Below are positions 39,842 to 49,845 of a stretch of 64,000 nucleotides of DNA, in pieces. Below the pieces are notes generated by a model. It did no database searches and was not told the DNA's origin. It saw only the letters and a program-made list of their open reading frames with translations. The translations under genes were made by a program, and so were the position numbers. The stretch comes from Haloechinothrix halophila YIM 93223. Lineage in GTDB: Bacteria; Actinomycetota; Actinomycetes; Mycobacteriales; Pseudonocardiaceae. The stretch's first letter is position 1, and each line of letters starts with the position of its first letter. Where the stretch lies: the NCBI RefSeq assembly GCF_000504245.1, contig NZ_KI632509.1, forward strand, positions 1,983,723-2,047,722. The letters run 5' to 3'.

Positions 39842-40759
39842 CTAGGAGGTGGCGATCTCATCGCCTCTCCTGATTTCCGCCACTGTCGAGGCGCTCGCCG
39901 AGGCCTCGGAGATGGGATCGACTGCCGTGCGGAAGGTCTCAAGCGCGTCCAGTTCCCTGCGTCTGGCCGACAGGAAACGTTGCAGGTGAGTGCTGGATAG
40001 GTTGACCGCGTCGACGGCGTTCGAGGCCGCCCGGTGTGCCCCGCGCGCTTGTGCGCGCACCCGCTCCATGTCGTCGGCGAAGGTTCGCTCACTGGCCGCG
40101 AACAACGCCGCCGACGCCACGATGGCGAAGCCGGTCGGTCCGCAGAGGAACACCCTGCGGTCGAGCAGCCAGCGCAACAGTTCGGGTTCGGTGTCGATCG
40201 CGGCGACGACGGCGGCGTCCGATGGCACGAACATCACCGTGCCGTAGATCGCGTCGGCCCAGCGCTGGTAGCCCTTGCTCGCAAGCTCGCTCGCTCGCGC
40301 GCGCAGGTTGCGGACGTGCACCCGCAGCGCGTCGGTCCGCTCGGCTGGATCGTCCGTTTCGACCGCCTCTGCCCAGACCGCCATGCTCGCCTTGGCGTCC
40401 ACCGGTACCGATTTGCCGCCGCTGACGTGCAACACGAGGTCCGGTTTGGCCGAGCCACCGCCAGCGAGGTCGGTTTGCAACGTGAAATGCAGCCCTTCCC
40501 GTAACCCGAGGGCGCGCGCGGTCGCGACGAGCACCTGTTCGCCCAGCTCACCTCGGCCCCTGATGGAGGAGAACGCGACTTCATAGCGGCGCAGCGCACT
40601 CTGCTGCTCGTCGAGCCGCGCGCGTTCCTCGGCGAGCAACCGAGCGGAGGCGTCGGCCCGCTTCATGCTGTCGGTGTAGAGCCGCCACACCACCGCGAGC
40701 CCAGCGGCGAGCAACAGCGCCATGGCGACGGCGGCGGTCGCGATCACGGTTGCGGTCAT
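39842..40759 (-). CDS. rmuC: RmuC-family DNA recombination protein
   Basis: 305 residues, shorter than the 475-residue E. coli protein. An N-terminal membrane helix (about 3-23) and a short coiled coil precede the RmuC core, with GELGEQVLV, KPDLVLHVSGGKSVPVDAKAS, and KGYQRWADAIYGTVMFVPSDAA. The fold is a predicted restriction-endonuclease-like nuclease that limits rearrangement at inverted repeats. Adjacent, divergent sbcDC acts on DNA hairpins, so the two share a theme. ATG 40759 chosen over a longer frame. Confidence 0.88.
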   Translation of the reverse strand: MTATVIATAAVAMALLLAAGLAVVWRLYTDSMKRADASARLLAEERARLDEQQSALRRYEVAFSSIRGRGELGEQVLVATARALGLREGLHFTLQTDLAGGGSAKPDLVLHVSGGKSVPVDAKASMAVWAEAVETDDPAERTDALRVHVRNLRARASELASKGYQRWADAIYGTVMFVPSDAAVVAAIDTEPELLRWLLDRRVFLCGPTGFAIVASAALFAASERTFADDMERVRAQARGAHRAASNAVDAVNLSSTHLQRFLSARRRELDALETFRTAVDPISEASASASTVAEIRRGDEIATS

Positions 40760-40847
40760 GTCGCGCAGCGTGCCAGACACCCCCGACACAACGTCGCGCA
40801 CGGCACTGGCGGCGGCGCGTCGTCCCGGGACTGTCGGTGCGCCGCCA

Positions 40848-40853
40848 TAGGGT
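40848..40853 (+). promoter_or_regulatory. -10 box TAGGGT, leaderless sbcD
   Basis: TAGGGT ends 7 nt before the sbcD ATG at 40861 with no ribosome site. Confidence 0.6.
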
Positions 40854-40860
40854 TGGGGCC

Positions 40861-42006
40861 ATGCGGGTGCTGCACACCTCCGACTGGCATATCGGCCGCA
40901 CGTTCCATGGGGTCGATCTGCTCGCCGATCAAGACGCCGTTCTCGGCGCGATCGCCGACATCGTCGCCGAGGACGGTGTCGACGTCGTGCTCGTCGCCGG
41001 CGACGTCTACGACCGTGCGGTGCCGTCGGCGGAGGCGGTTCGGGTGGCGGGTCGCGCGTTCCGGCGGATCAGGGACGCGGGGGCGTTGCTTGTCGTCACG
41101 CCTGGCAACCACGACTCCGCCGTCCGGCTCGGCGCGTTCGGTGAGTTCACGTCCAGCGAAGGGCTGTACCTGCGCACCACCATCGACGGGCTCGCCGAAC
41201 CGGTGCTGCTTGACGACGAGCACGGCAGCGTCGCGTTCTATGGCATCCCGTACTTGGAGCCCGACCCCGCACGGCACAGCATGGGCATCGACGAGCGAGG
41301 CCACACCGGGGTGCTTGGCGAGGCGATGCGCCGGATCAACGCCGATCGGGCCACCCGCGACGCGCGGTCGGTCGTGCTGGCGCACGCCTTCGTCACCGGC
41401 GGTGCCGGATCTGACTCCGAACGACCGATCGGCGTCGGCGGCGTCGAACAGGTCGGTGCGTCGGTTTTCGACGGCCCGGACTACGTCGCGCTCGGCCACC
41501 TGCACGGGCCACAGACGTTGAGCGAACGGTTGCGCTATTGCGGCAGCCCGCTGGCCTACTCGTTCTCCGAGGCATCGCACCGGAAATCGGTGTGGCGCCT
41601 CGACCTGGACGCCGACGGACTGGCTGACGTCACCCGACGCGAGCTGCCGGTGCCGAGGCCGCTGGCGACGGTGACCGGGCGGCTCGACGAGCTGCTGTCG
41701 GACCCGGAGCATGAACGTCTGGTCGGCAGCTATCTCTCGGTCACGCTCACCGATCCGGTGCGGCCCATCGATGGGATGCGCGCGCTGCGGGAGCGCTTCC
41801 CGTACGCGGTGCACCTGGAGTGGGTGCCGCCCGAGGGGAAGGGCGACGCGCTGCGCTACCGCGACGCCGTGCGCGGGCGCAGCGACGCCGAGATCACCGA
41901 CAGCTTCTTCAGCGCCTGTCGCGGCAGCGAGCTGAGCGCGAGCGAACGCACCGTCGTCGACCGGGCACTCGCGGCGGCGGCCAAGGAGGAGGTCGCGGCG
42001 GAATGA
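40861..42006 (+). CDS. sbcD: SbcD exonuclease subunit
   Basis: 381 residues. Mre11-type phosphoesterase motifs: HTSDWHIGR, AGDVYDRAVPS, TPGNHDSAVR, LAHAFVTGG and YVALGHLHGPQ with the manganese ligands. A C-terminal capping domain follows. With SbcC it opens and degrades DNA hairpins and protein-blocked ends. The stop overlaps the sbcC start (ATGA). Confidence 0.94.
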   Translation: MRVLHTSDWHIGRTFHGVDLLADQDAVLGAIADIVAEDGVDVVLVAGDVYDRAVPSAEAVRVAGRAFRRIRDAGALLVVTPGNHDSAVRLGAFGEFTSSEGLYLRTTIDGLAEPVLLDDEHGSVAFYGIPYLEPDPARHSMGIDERGHTGVLGEAMRRINADRATRDARSVVLAHAFVTGGAGSDSERPIGVGGVEQVGASVFDGPDYVALGHLHGPQTLSERLRYCGSPLAYSFSEASHRKSVWRLDLDADGLADVTRRELPVPRPLATVTGRLDELLSDPEHERLVGSYLSVTLTDPVRPIDGMRALRERFPYAVHLEWVPPEGKGDALRYRDAVRGRSDAEITDSFFSACRGSELSASERTVVDRALAAAAKEEVAAE

Positions 42007-44978
42007 GACTGCACCACCTGGCAGTGAGCGCCTTCGGTCCGTACGCGGGCAGAGAGGACGTCGACTTCGACGAACTCGGCGCGGACGGGTTGTTCCTGCT
42101 GCACGGCGAGACCGGGGCGGGCAAGACGGCGCTGCTCGACGCGATCGCGTTTGGTCTGTTCGGCCAAGTGCCCGGCGCGCGCAACGAGGCGAAGCGCCTG
42201 CGCAGCGACCTCGCGGCCGAGGACACCCCGACTGAGGTGTCGCTGGAGCTGACGGTGCAGTCCTGCCGCATGCGCATCGTGCGCACCCCCGAGTACGAGC
42301 GCAGGAAGCGCAGGGGCAGCGGCACCACTAAACAGCAGGCGAAGGCATCGCTGACGTGGCTCGACGGTGCGCCCGACGGCGTGTCGGCCGAGCCGATCAC
42401 CCGGATTGACGAGGTCGCCCGGACGGTGCAACGCCTCATCGGGATGACTGCGGAGCAGTTCTTCCAAGTCGTGCTGCTGCCGCAGGGCGAGTTCGCCCGG
42501 TTCCTGCGCGCCGACACCGCCGACCGCGAGCGACTGCTTGAGCGGTTGTTCGACACCCACCGGTTCGAGGCGGCGCAGCACTGGCTGATGAACCGACGCA
42601 AGCAGCGCCGGTCTGGGCTGGAGGTGCGCAGGGACCGGCTGCGCGAGGTGGCGGCGCGATTCGCGCAGGCGGCGGGTGTCGAGCTGCCGGACGAGCGAAC
42701 TGGTCCGGGCGCGACCGACGACCTGCTGGACTGGGCCGCCCAGCGACGTTCCGAGGCCGACGCCGAGCTGCGGCGTGCCGAGACCGCCGCCGAGGAAGCC
42801 CGCCAGGCCAGCGCCCAGGCGGACGACGTCCTGGCCGACCGTAAGACTCGGCAGGAGCGGGTGCGGCGGGTCGCAGCGGCGCACGAGAAACTGCGACTGC
42901 TCGCGGAGAAGGCACCCGACCTGGACCGCACCCGCCAGGAACTGTCCAACGCCAAGCGCGTCAGCGCCGTGCTGACGGCGCAGCACCATGCTGACCAGCT
43001 CGCTGCCGCCGTCGACAAGGCCGTCGCCGCCGAGCAAACCGCCGTCGCCAACCTGGGGGACCACCCTGCGGACGGCACCGAGCCAGAGCTGCGGGACCGT
43101 GCCAGCGACCTGCGGGAGACGGCGGGCGCGCTCTCGGAAGCGCTCACCGAGGCCGAGCGGCAGCGCGAGGACGAGCAGCGGCTGCGGCAACTGGACGCGA
43201 CGGCGGAGCAGCAGGCGAACCGCGCCCGGCAGCTCGCCGAGAACAGGCAGACGCTCCCCGCGCAACTCACCGACTGCCGAGAGCGGCTCGCCAACGCCAG
43301 CGATGCCGCCGCCAGGATCGACACCGCCCGCACCCGCCGCGACGACCTGGCGCACGCCCTCGACGCCGCCCAACGGCTGCCGCGGGCGCGCGAGGCCGCA
43401 CAGGCGGCGGCACAGCGGCTCAGCGATGCCATCGACGTCCATCAGACCGCGCGGGAACGGCGACAACAGCTGCGGGAACAGCGGCTGTCCGGCATGGCGG
43501 CCGAGCTCGCTGGCGAGCTGACCGATGGTGCGCCGTGCCCGGTCTGTGGGGCCGCCGAACACCCGGCGCCCGCTGCCGCTGCCGTGGGCGTGAGCGAGGC
43601 CGACGAGCAGGAGGCCGAGCAGGCGGAACAGCGCGCCCACGCTGAACGAGAGCAGGCGATGACCGCCCGGCACGAGGCGGACGCGGCGGTGGCCCGGCTC
43701 GCTGAGGTGGTGGGCGATCGCGACACGGACGTGCTGGCCGAGCAGCTCGCGACCGCGCGCGAGGAACTGGCGGCGCACGAGGACAAGGCCGCGCGGCGTG
43801 AGGCGATCGAGCAGGAGCTGCGAGACCTTGAGCAGACCGCGCGACGGCTCGACGATGAACACGCCGAGGCCGACCGGGCCGCCGCTACCGCCAAGGCCGA
43901 GCGGGAAGGGCTCGCCGCGACCATCGAGCAGCGCGCCACCCGGCTGGACGCCGCGCGGGGCGAGTACGCCAGCGTGGCCGAACGCCGCACCGCGCTGCAG
44001 GACCTCGCCGCCGCCTACGACGCGCTCGCCTCGGCGCGCGCCGAGCTGGTGTCCGCCAGGCACCGACTCGCCGAGCAGCGGGACAGGGTGGCGGACGAGG
44101 TGGTGACGGCGGGCTTCGCGACTCGCGAGGACGCGCTCGCCGCCGCGCGCGAAACGGCCGAGATCGAGGCGCTGGAGCGCAGGATCAACGAGGCCGCGGT
44201 CGAGGAGCAGACGGCACGGGCCGTGCTGGCGGAACCGGAGTTGGTGGGGATCGAGCCAGATGCCGTCGTCGATGTCGACGCCGCGCAGGAAGCGGCGAGG
44301 GTGGCGCGGGAGCAGGCGGATGCCGCGCTCGTCGCCCAGCGCACCGCCGCCGAACGCGCCACCCAACTCGCGCGGCTTGGTGAGCGGTTGTCCGAACTGG
44401 CCGCCGAGCTGGCGCCCGCCGAGGCGGAGTTCGCTGAGCTGGACGCGCTCACCGACGTCGTCAACGGCAGGGGTCAGAACGCCAGGAAGATGTCGCTGCA
44501 CTCGTTCGTGCTGGCCGCGCGGCTGGAGGAGGTCGCCGTGGCGGCGACAGCGCGACTGAAGGTGATGAGCCAGGGCAGGTACTCATTCGTGCACTCCGAC
44601 GCGGCGGGCGCGCGCGGCACCCGAGGCGGGCTCGGGCTCGACGTGCTGGACGACTACTCCGGCGCGGTGCGGCCAGCCAAGACGCTCTCCGGGGGCGAGT
44701 CGTTCCTGGCGTCGCTGTCGCTCGCGTTGGGGCTGGCCGACGTCGTCGCGGCCGAGACCGGCGGTGCGCAGCTGGACACGCTGTTCATCGATGAAGGCTT
44801 TGGCACCCTCGACGCCGAGACGCTGGACGTCGTGATGAACACGCTCGACGGGCTCCGGGCAGGCGGCAGGGTGGTCGGGCTGGTCTCGCACGTCGAGGAG
44901 CTGCGGCAGCGGATCCCCACCCGGCTGCGCGTCCGCAAGGCCAGGAGCGGGTCGACGCTGGAGTTGTTGTGTCAGTAG
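42003..44978 (+). CDS. sbcC: SbcC ATPase subunit
   Basis: 991 residues. Rad50-type ATPase with Walker A GETGAGKTALLDA near residue 40, the Q-loop region VVLLPQGEFARFL, long coiled-coil arms rich in Ala, Glu and Arg, and the zinc hook CPVCG (about residues 513-517). The C-terminal half has the signature TLSGGESFLASLSLALGLAD and Walker B TLFIDEGFGTLD. It forms the Mre11/Rad50-like complex with SbcD. Coupled to sbcD by a 4-nt overlap. Confidence 0.94.
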   Translation: MRLHHLAVSAFGPYAGREDVDFDELGADGLFLLHGETGAGKTALLDAIAFGLFGQVPGARNEAKRLRSDLAAEDTPTEVSLELTVQSCRMRIVRTPEYERRKRRGSGTTKQQAKASLTWLDGAPDGVSAEPITRIDEVARTVQRLIGMTAEQFFQVVLLPQGEFARFLRADTADRERLLERLFDTHRFEAAQHWLMNRRKQRRSGLEVRRDRLREVAARFAQAAGVELPDERTGPGATDDLLDWAAQRRSEADAELRRAETAAEEARQASAQADDVLADRKTRQERVRRVAAAHEKLRLLAEKAPDLDRTRQELSNAKRVSAVLTAQHHADQLAAAVDKAVAAEQTAVANLGDHPADGTEPELRDRASDLRETAGALSEALTEAERQREDEQRLRQLDATAEQQANRARQLAENRQTLPAQLTDCRERLANASDAAARIDTARTRRDDLAHALDAAQRLPRAREAAQAAAQRLSDAIDVHQTARERRQQLREQRLSGMAAELAGELTDGAPCPVCGAAEHPAPAAAAVGVSEADEQEAEQAEQRAHAEREQAMTARHEADAAVARLAEVVGDRDTDVLAEQLATAREELAAHEDKAARREAIEQELRDLEQTARRLDDEHAEADRAAATAKAEREGLAATIEQRATRLDAARGEYASVAERRTALQDLAAAYDALASARAELVSARHRLAEQRDRVADEVVTAGFATREDALAAARETAEIEALERRINEAAVEEQTARAVLAEPELVGIEPDAVVDVDAAQEAARVAREQADAALVAQRTAAERATQLARLGERLSELAAELAPAEAEFAELDALTDVVNGRGQNARKMSLHSFVLAARLEEVAVAATARLKVMSQGRYSFVHSDAAGARGTRGGLGLDVLDDYSGAVRPAKTLSGGESFLASLSLALGLADVVAAETGGAQLDTLFIDEGFGTLDAETLDVVMNTLDGLRAGGRVVGLVSHVEELRQRIPTRLRVRKARSGSTLELLCQ

Positions 44979-44981
44979 ATC

Positions 44982-45015
44982 ACCGTCAGGAGGCTCCCGC
45001 TGCCGTGCTGACGGT
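44982..45015. terminator. hairpin between convergent sbcC and ogt
   Basis: ACCGTCAG (44982-44989) pairs with CTGACGGT (45008-45015), with GGAGGCTCCC in the loop region. It overlaps the end of ogt and begins 4 nt after the sbcC stop. Confidence 0.55.
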
Positions 45016-45527
45016 TACCGTGCGACGCTCCGCGCTTCGTGCGCGAGCAGCCAGCGTTTGACGTCGACTCCCCAGCGGAACCCGCCCATGGCGCCGCCCA
45101 CCCGCACGACTCGGTGGCACGGCACGAACAGCGCCGCCGCGTTGCGAGCGCAGGCGGAAGCCGCCGCCCGGATGGCTGCGGGCCGTCCTGCCAGCGCGGC
45201 GTAGTCGCGGTAGGTGACCGGATCGCCTGGCGGGACTTTGCGCAGCACATCCCAGGCGTGCGTCAGGAACTCGCCGGAGGCCTGCCGCACGGGGATCTCG
45301 TCGATCGCGGCTAGCTCACCGGTGTGATACTTCCGCACGGCGGCGCTGACCGGCCCGAGGTCACGGCGCTGCCGCAGCTCGGACGGCCGCAGCCCGGGTG
45401 CGATCTGCGGGGTGAGGTCGTCGACGTCCGACGTCCAGCCAGCGGCAAGCACCGCGCCGTCGCCAGTGACGACGGCGGTGAACGGCGCGACCGGGGTGTC
45501 CATCGTGGACCAGTAGGCGATGCTCAT
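45015..45527 (-). CDS. ogt: methylated-DNA-protein cysteine methyltransferase
   Basis: 170 residues. The active-site motif VPCHRVV carries the acceptor cysteine, with the helix-turn-helix region PVTYRDYAALAGRPAAIRAAASACARN just before it. It removes O6-alkyl groups from guanine in a suicide reaction. The start overlaps the stop of the Ada/AlkA gene (ATGA), so damage sensor, glycosylase and methyltransferase form one transcript. Confidence 0.93.
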   Translation of the reverse strand: MSIAYWSTMDTPVAPFTAVVTGDGAVLAAGWTSDVDDLTPQIAPGLRPSELRQRRDLGPVSAAVRKYHTGELAAIDEIPVRQASGEFLTHAWDVLRKVPPGDPVTYRDYAALAGRPAAIRAAASACARNAAALFVPCHRVVRVGGAMGGFRWGVDVKRWLLAHEARSVAR

Positions 45528-47089
45528 GTCGTCCTTTCAGGGGTCAGAGGTGTCGCGAAGGGCTTCTGTGGGACACCAGGCGTCGCGAGGAAGCCCTTCG
45601 CGACACCCGCCGCGCGCCACAGGTGCATCCCGGCGTACGAACGCCAGGGGCGCACGGCGATCATGCGTTCGGTCAGGGCAGTGGGGTCGGCGGGGAGGTT
45701 GAGTGCTTCCGCGCCGGTGCGGAGTGCGAGGTCGCCGGTCAGCAGGACGTCGGGGGAACCGAGTACCCGCAGGAGCAGGTAGTCCGCCGTCCACGGACCG
45801 ATGCCAGGCTGTGCCAGCAGCTCCTCGCGCAGTTCAGCGGGGTCACGACCGAGGTGGACGTCGAGCGCGCCTGCGGCCAGCGCCGCCGACACCGCGGCGA
45901 TTGACTCGACACGGCGGGCGGGACCGGTCAGAACCTCCGCGCCATGCTCCGCGATCGCCGCCGGGGTGGGAAACAGCGTGGTCAGCTCGCCGTCCGGGTG
46001 GGCAAGGGGCTCACCGAGGGTCGCGCACAGCCGTTCCGCCGCCGTGCGGGCCGCCGCGACAGTGACCTGCTGGCCGAGCATGGCCCGCACCAGCGTCTCC
46101 GCGCCGTCGACGCTGCCAGGCAACCGGATACCCGGCGTCGCATCGACCGAGGCCACCAGCAGCGGCTCTCCCCGGAGCGTCGCGTCGATCGCGGCGGGGT
46201 CGGCGTCCAGGTCGAACAGCCTGCGCAGCCGGTTCACCGCACTGGCGATGTCGCGGGTGTCGGTCAGCCGCAGCGTGCAGTCGACGTGTCCCTCTGCGGG
46301 CCGTAGCCGGGCGGTCGCGGAGCCGTGCGGCAGCCGCAACGCACGGGCGTACTCGCCGTCCGCGACGGACTCCACCCCTGCGACCGCGCGCGCCGCGAGG
46401 AAGTCCAGCACGCCAGCGCCGTCGAACGGGGTTCGTGCCGGAAGCCGCAGCCGCAGTGTCACCGCGCCGTTCGGAGCCGCGCCGTCCAGCGGAGCAGTGC
46501 GCCGGGTGCCGCGCAGCCGGGACGGCGTCGTCGCGAACACCTCGCGCATAGTGGCGTTGAACTGCCGCACGCTGGCGAACCCCGCCGCGAACGCGACGTC
46601 GGACAGCGACATCGACGTCCGCTCGATCAACAGTCGTGCGGTGTGGGCGCGGTGCGCGCGGGCGAGTGCGAGCGGACCAGCGCCAAGCTCGGTGGTCAGC
46701 GCCCTGCCCAGCTGCCGTTCCGAATACCCCAATCGAGTGGCCAGGCCGGGCACGCCCTCGCGCTCCACGACGCCGTCCGTGATCAGGCGCATCGCGCGGG
46801 CGGCGAGGTCGGCGCGCAGGTTCCACTCCGGCGAACCGGGCACCGCGTCCGGCAGGCAGCGGCGGCACGCGCGGAACCCGGCTGCCTGTGCGGCCGCCGA
46901 CGTCGGGAAGAACTCGACGTTCCCAGGCAGCGGCGTCTGCGCTGGGCACGAGGGCCTGCAGTAGATGCCGGTGGTGCGCACCCCGGTGATGAACTGGCCA
47001 TCGAAGCGCGTCTCACGGGACGCGACAGCGCGGTAGCAGCGCTCGAAGTCCTGCCAGAGCGCCTGGCGCGGAGCCGTCTGCTGGGTCAT
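45524..47089 (-). CDS. Ada-type regulator fused to AlkA 3-methyladenine DNA glycosylase
   Basis: 521 residues. The Ada zinc domain has four cysteines (C44, C48, C75, C78), of which one accepts methyl from phosphotriesters. An AraC-type DNA-binding domain covers about 90-195, and an AlkA N-terminal domain plus HhH-GPD glycosylase covers about 210-490 with GIGPWTADYLLLR and the catalytic aspartate in LLTGDLALR. It senses methyl damage and excises alkylated bases, as the Rv1317c group does. The last 27 residues are read from a palindromic repeat (45550-45606). Start ATG 47089 with AGGA eight nt upstream. Confidence 0.92.
   Translation of the reverse strand: MTQQTAPRQALWQDFERCYRAVASRETRFDGQFITGVRTTGIYCRPSCPAQTPLPGNVEFFPTSAAAQAAGFRACRRCLPDAVPGSPEWNLRADLAARAMRLITDGVVEREGVPGLATRLGYSERQLGRALTTELGAGPLALARAHRAHTARLLIERTSMSLSDVAFAAGFASVRQFNATMREVFATTPSRLRGTRRTAPLDGAAPNGAVTLRLRLPARTPFDGAGVLDFLAARAVAGVESVADGEYARALRLPHGSATARLRPAEGHVDCTLRLTDTRDIASAVNRLRRLFDLDADPAAIDATLRGEPLLVASVDATPGIRLPGSVDGAETLVRAMLGQQVTVAAARTAAERLCATLGEPLAHPDGELTTLFPTPAAIAEHGAEVLTGPARRVESIAAVSAALAAGALDVHLGRDPAELREELLAQPGIGPWTADYLLLRVLGSPDVLLTGDLALRTGAEALNLPADPTALTERMIAVRPWRSYAGMHLWRAAGVAKGFLATPGVPQKPFATPLTPERTT
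45550..45606. repeat. palindromic element inside the Ada/AlkA 3' end
   Basis: GTGTCGCGAAGGGCTTC (45550-45566) and GAAGCCCTTCGCGACAC (45590-45606) are perfect 17-bp arms around a 23-nt spacer that contains a partial third copy (GGCGTCGCGAG). It is translated as GVAKGFLATPGVPQKPFATP, a low-complexity tail beyond the normal end of AlkA proteins. Confidence 0.85.
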
Positions 47090-47183
47090 GTCGTTGATCC
47101 TGCCACCGCGCTCCGGCGATGACTGGCGGAAATCGGACATCGCGAGCCTGGTGGGCGACCAGGACCGCCGCCAGGGCGGCCCG

Positions 47184-47189
47184 TAGACT
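47184..47189 (+). promoter_or_regulatory. -10 box TAGACT, leaderless ychF
   Basis: TAGACT ends 8 nt before the GTG at 47198. There is no ribosome site. Confidence 0.55.
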
Positions 47190-47197
47190 CTGACGTC

Positions 47198-48280
<1,083 letters not shown>

Positions 48281-48380
48281 GCTGGGTCGGGCCTCGGGCG
48301 ACTCAGTTGACCGCTCGCGCGTACCACCGCACTGTGAGCGCGTGACTGCCCCTATTGCCACCTCCGCTGCGTAAGCCGAG

Positions 48381-49094
48381 CTAGTCGTACGTGATCTCCG
48401 CGAGGATGAGTGCGGCGAGTTCGCGCGGCTTGCTGAACTGGGGCCAATGACTCGTCGGAAGCTCGACGATCGTCACATCACGGGCGCGGCCGAGCTCAGC
48501 GAAGTACGGCACCTCGTTCGTGATCGCCTCCTCGATCTCGCTGCGCGAGAACGTTGTCGAGATGAGCGTCATCGGGACGTCGTGCCGAGCCGGATTGCTG
48601 AGCTTGAGTGGGTCATTGGCCATCCCCCATGGTTCGGGAATGGCCCTGGCGCGGAAGTCGGTGAGCATCGTGTCGGTCAGGTCGCGTAGGTCGCGATCCT
48701 CACCACCGTCACGGAAGAAATCCCATGGCGGGAGCGGGATCTCGACGCCGTCGCCTGGAAGCGACGGGTTGACCGCCGCACCGTCCGGCATGGGGCCGCT
48801 GTCGACGAAGATGACCCGACTGACGCGCTCGGCGCGCTGATCGGTCGCGCCGTAGACGACGTTGCCGCCACCGCTGTGACCGACGAGGACGACGTCGCCA
48901 TCGGTGTTGTCGATGACGTCGACGAGCGCGGCGATCGAGTCGGCCATGCCGATGCCGGATCTATCGGTGTCGATCGAGTCGAGTCCAGGACGAGTGATGG
49001 GATTGACGTTGTGGCCCGCGGACTCAAGTGAGGGGACGATGTTGTCCCACGACCGTGCCCCAAGCCAGAAGCCCGGTACGAGGATGATGTTCAT
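48381..49094 (-). CDS. alpha/beta hydrolase
   Basis: 237 residues. The fold begins IILVPGFWLGARSW. The nucleophile elbow is GHSGGG (serine at about residue 74), an acidic residue lies in VDSGPMPDG, and the catalytic histidine is probably in PTSHWPQFSKP near the end. It resembles the esterase/aryl-acylamidase-like hydrolases common in actinobacteria. Substrate unknown. It is monocistronic and convergent with ychF. Confidence 0.85.
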   Translation of the reverse strand: MNIILVPGFWLGARSWDNIVPSLESAGHNVNPITRPGLDSIDTDRSGIGMADSIAALVDVIDNTDGDVVLVGHSGGGNVVYGATDQRAERVSRVIFVDSGPMPDGAAVNPSLPGDGVEIPLPPWDFFRDGGEDRDLRDLTDTMLTDFRARAIPEPWGMANDPLKLSNPARHDVPMTLISTTFSRSEIEEAITNEVPYFAELGRARDVTIVELPTSHWPQFSKPRELAALILAEITYD

Positions 49095-49197
49095 GCGGTG
49101 AGGTTAGTGCCGGGCACCGACAGAATGCGGATGGTGCCAATGCCGAGGTCGCTCTGCGCTGGAGTGATGTGCGTCAAGCTCAACGGCTGACCTGTGC

Positions 49198-49674
49198 CTA
49201 GCTGCCGCCGTCGCCGGTGGCTCCCGAGCTTCGCGAGCGGCGGACATGATCGAGCACGAAGAACAGCGTGATCAGCAGCTCGTCGGTCAGATGAGTGGTG
49301 TCGTCGGTGAGTTCCACTCGCTTCGGGCGCGAGCCGAGCCGGTCGTGGTGAATCCGCATCGGGCCGATCGTGTCGATCCTGCTGCCCAGCATGCGATAGG
49401 TGAGGTCGTACGGCCCGACTTGGATCATCCGCGAGCCGAGGTGGTCGTACTCGACTGACCAGCTACCGAGCGCGCGGGGACGGGAGCCGAGCCTGTCGTA
49501 CGTGATCTCGGCGTCCCCGATGCCTTTCAGCCGGGCGCCGAGCATGTCGTACTCGAGCGTGTAGTCGCCCAGCGTGCGGGGCCGGGAGCCGAGCCGGTCG
49601 TAGGTCAGTGGTGTGTCGCCGATCCGTGCCAGCCGGGAGCCCCACCGGTCGTAGTCGAGTGTGATCGTGCCCAT
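49198..49674 (-). CDS. YDRLGSR tandem-repeat protein
   Basis: 158 residues built of seven 17-residue repeats (about residues 4-120) with consensus (I/L)xYDRLGSRxxxIGxxx, followed by a helical tail TTHLTDELLITLFFVLDHVRRSR. The regular Tyr-Asp, Leu-Gly-Ser-Arg and Ile-Gly positions suggest a stack of beta hairpins. No signal peptide. I do not recognise an established family. I chose ATG 49674 because GGGAG lies 5 nt upstream; an upstream ATG at 49713 has no site. Confidence 0.7.
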   Translation of the reverse strand: MGTITLDYDRWGSRLARIGDTPLTYDRLGSRPRTLGDYTLEYDMLGARLKGIGDAEITYDRLGSRPRALGSWSVEYDHLGSRMIQVGPYDLTYRMLGSRIDTIGPMRIHHDRLGSRPKRVELTDDTTHLTDELLITLFFVLDHVRRSRSSGATGDGGS

Positions 49675-49845
49675 GCTCGCTCCCGCTTGAGCTATCTGGT
49701 GAAGGACGTCCATAGTGTCCGTCGCTCGGCGGCGGGCGACGTTTCGGTTCCTGGCGGATGTCGACGTCTGTCGGTCACATGACAAGGCCCCGGGGGGTTT
49801 CCCTGGCCGAAGCCGGTACGCCGTCACTCCCGGGGCTCTCTGTTT
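49675..49845. other. intergenic, hairpin and left direct repeat
   Basis: Contains one copy of the 17-bp direct repeat (49754-49770) and a hairpin GCCCCGGG (49787-49794) with CCCGGGGC (49829-49836). No gene seen. The open frame that crosses it on the minus strand is not supported. Confidence 0.45.

Noticed and set aside
41856-44501. 881-codon minus-strand frame opposite sbcC
   Set aside because: A long antisense frame produced by high GC at third codon positions of sbcC. No motif in translation.
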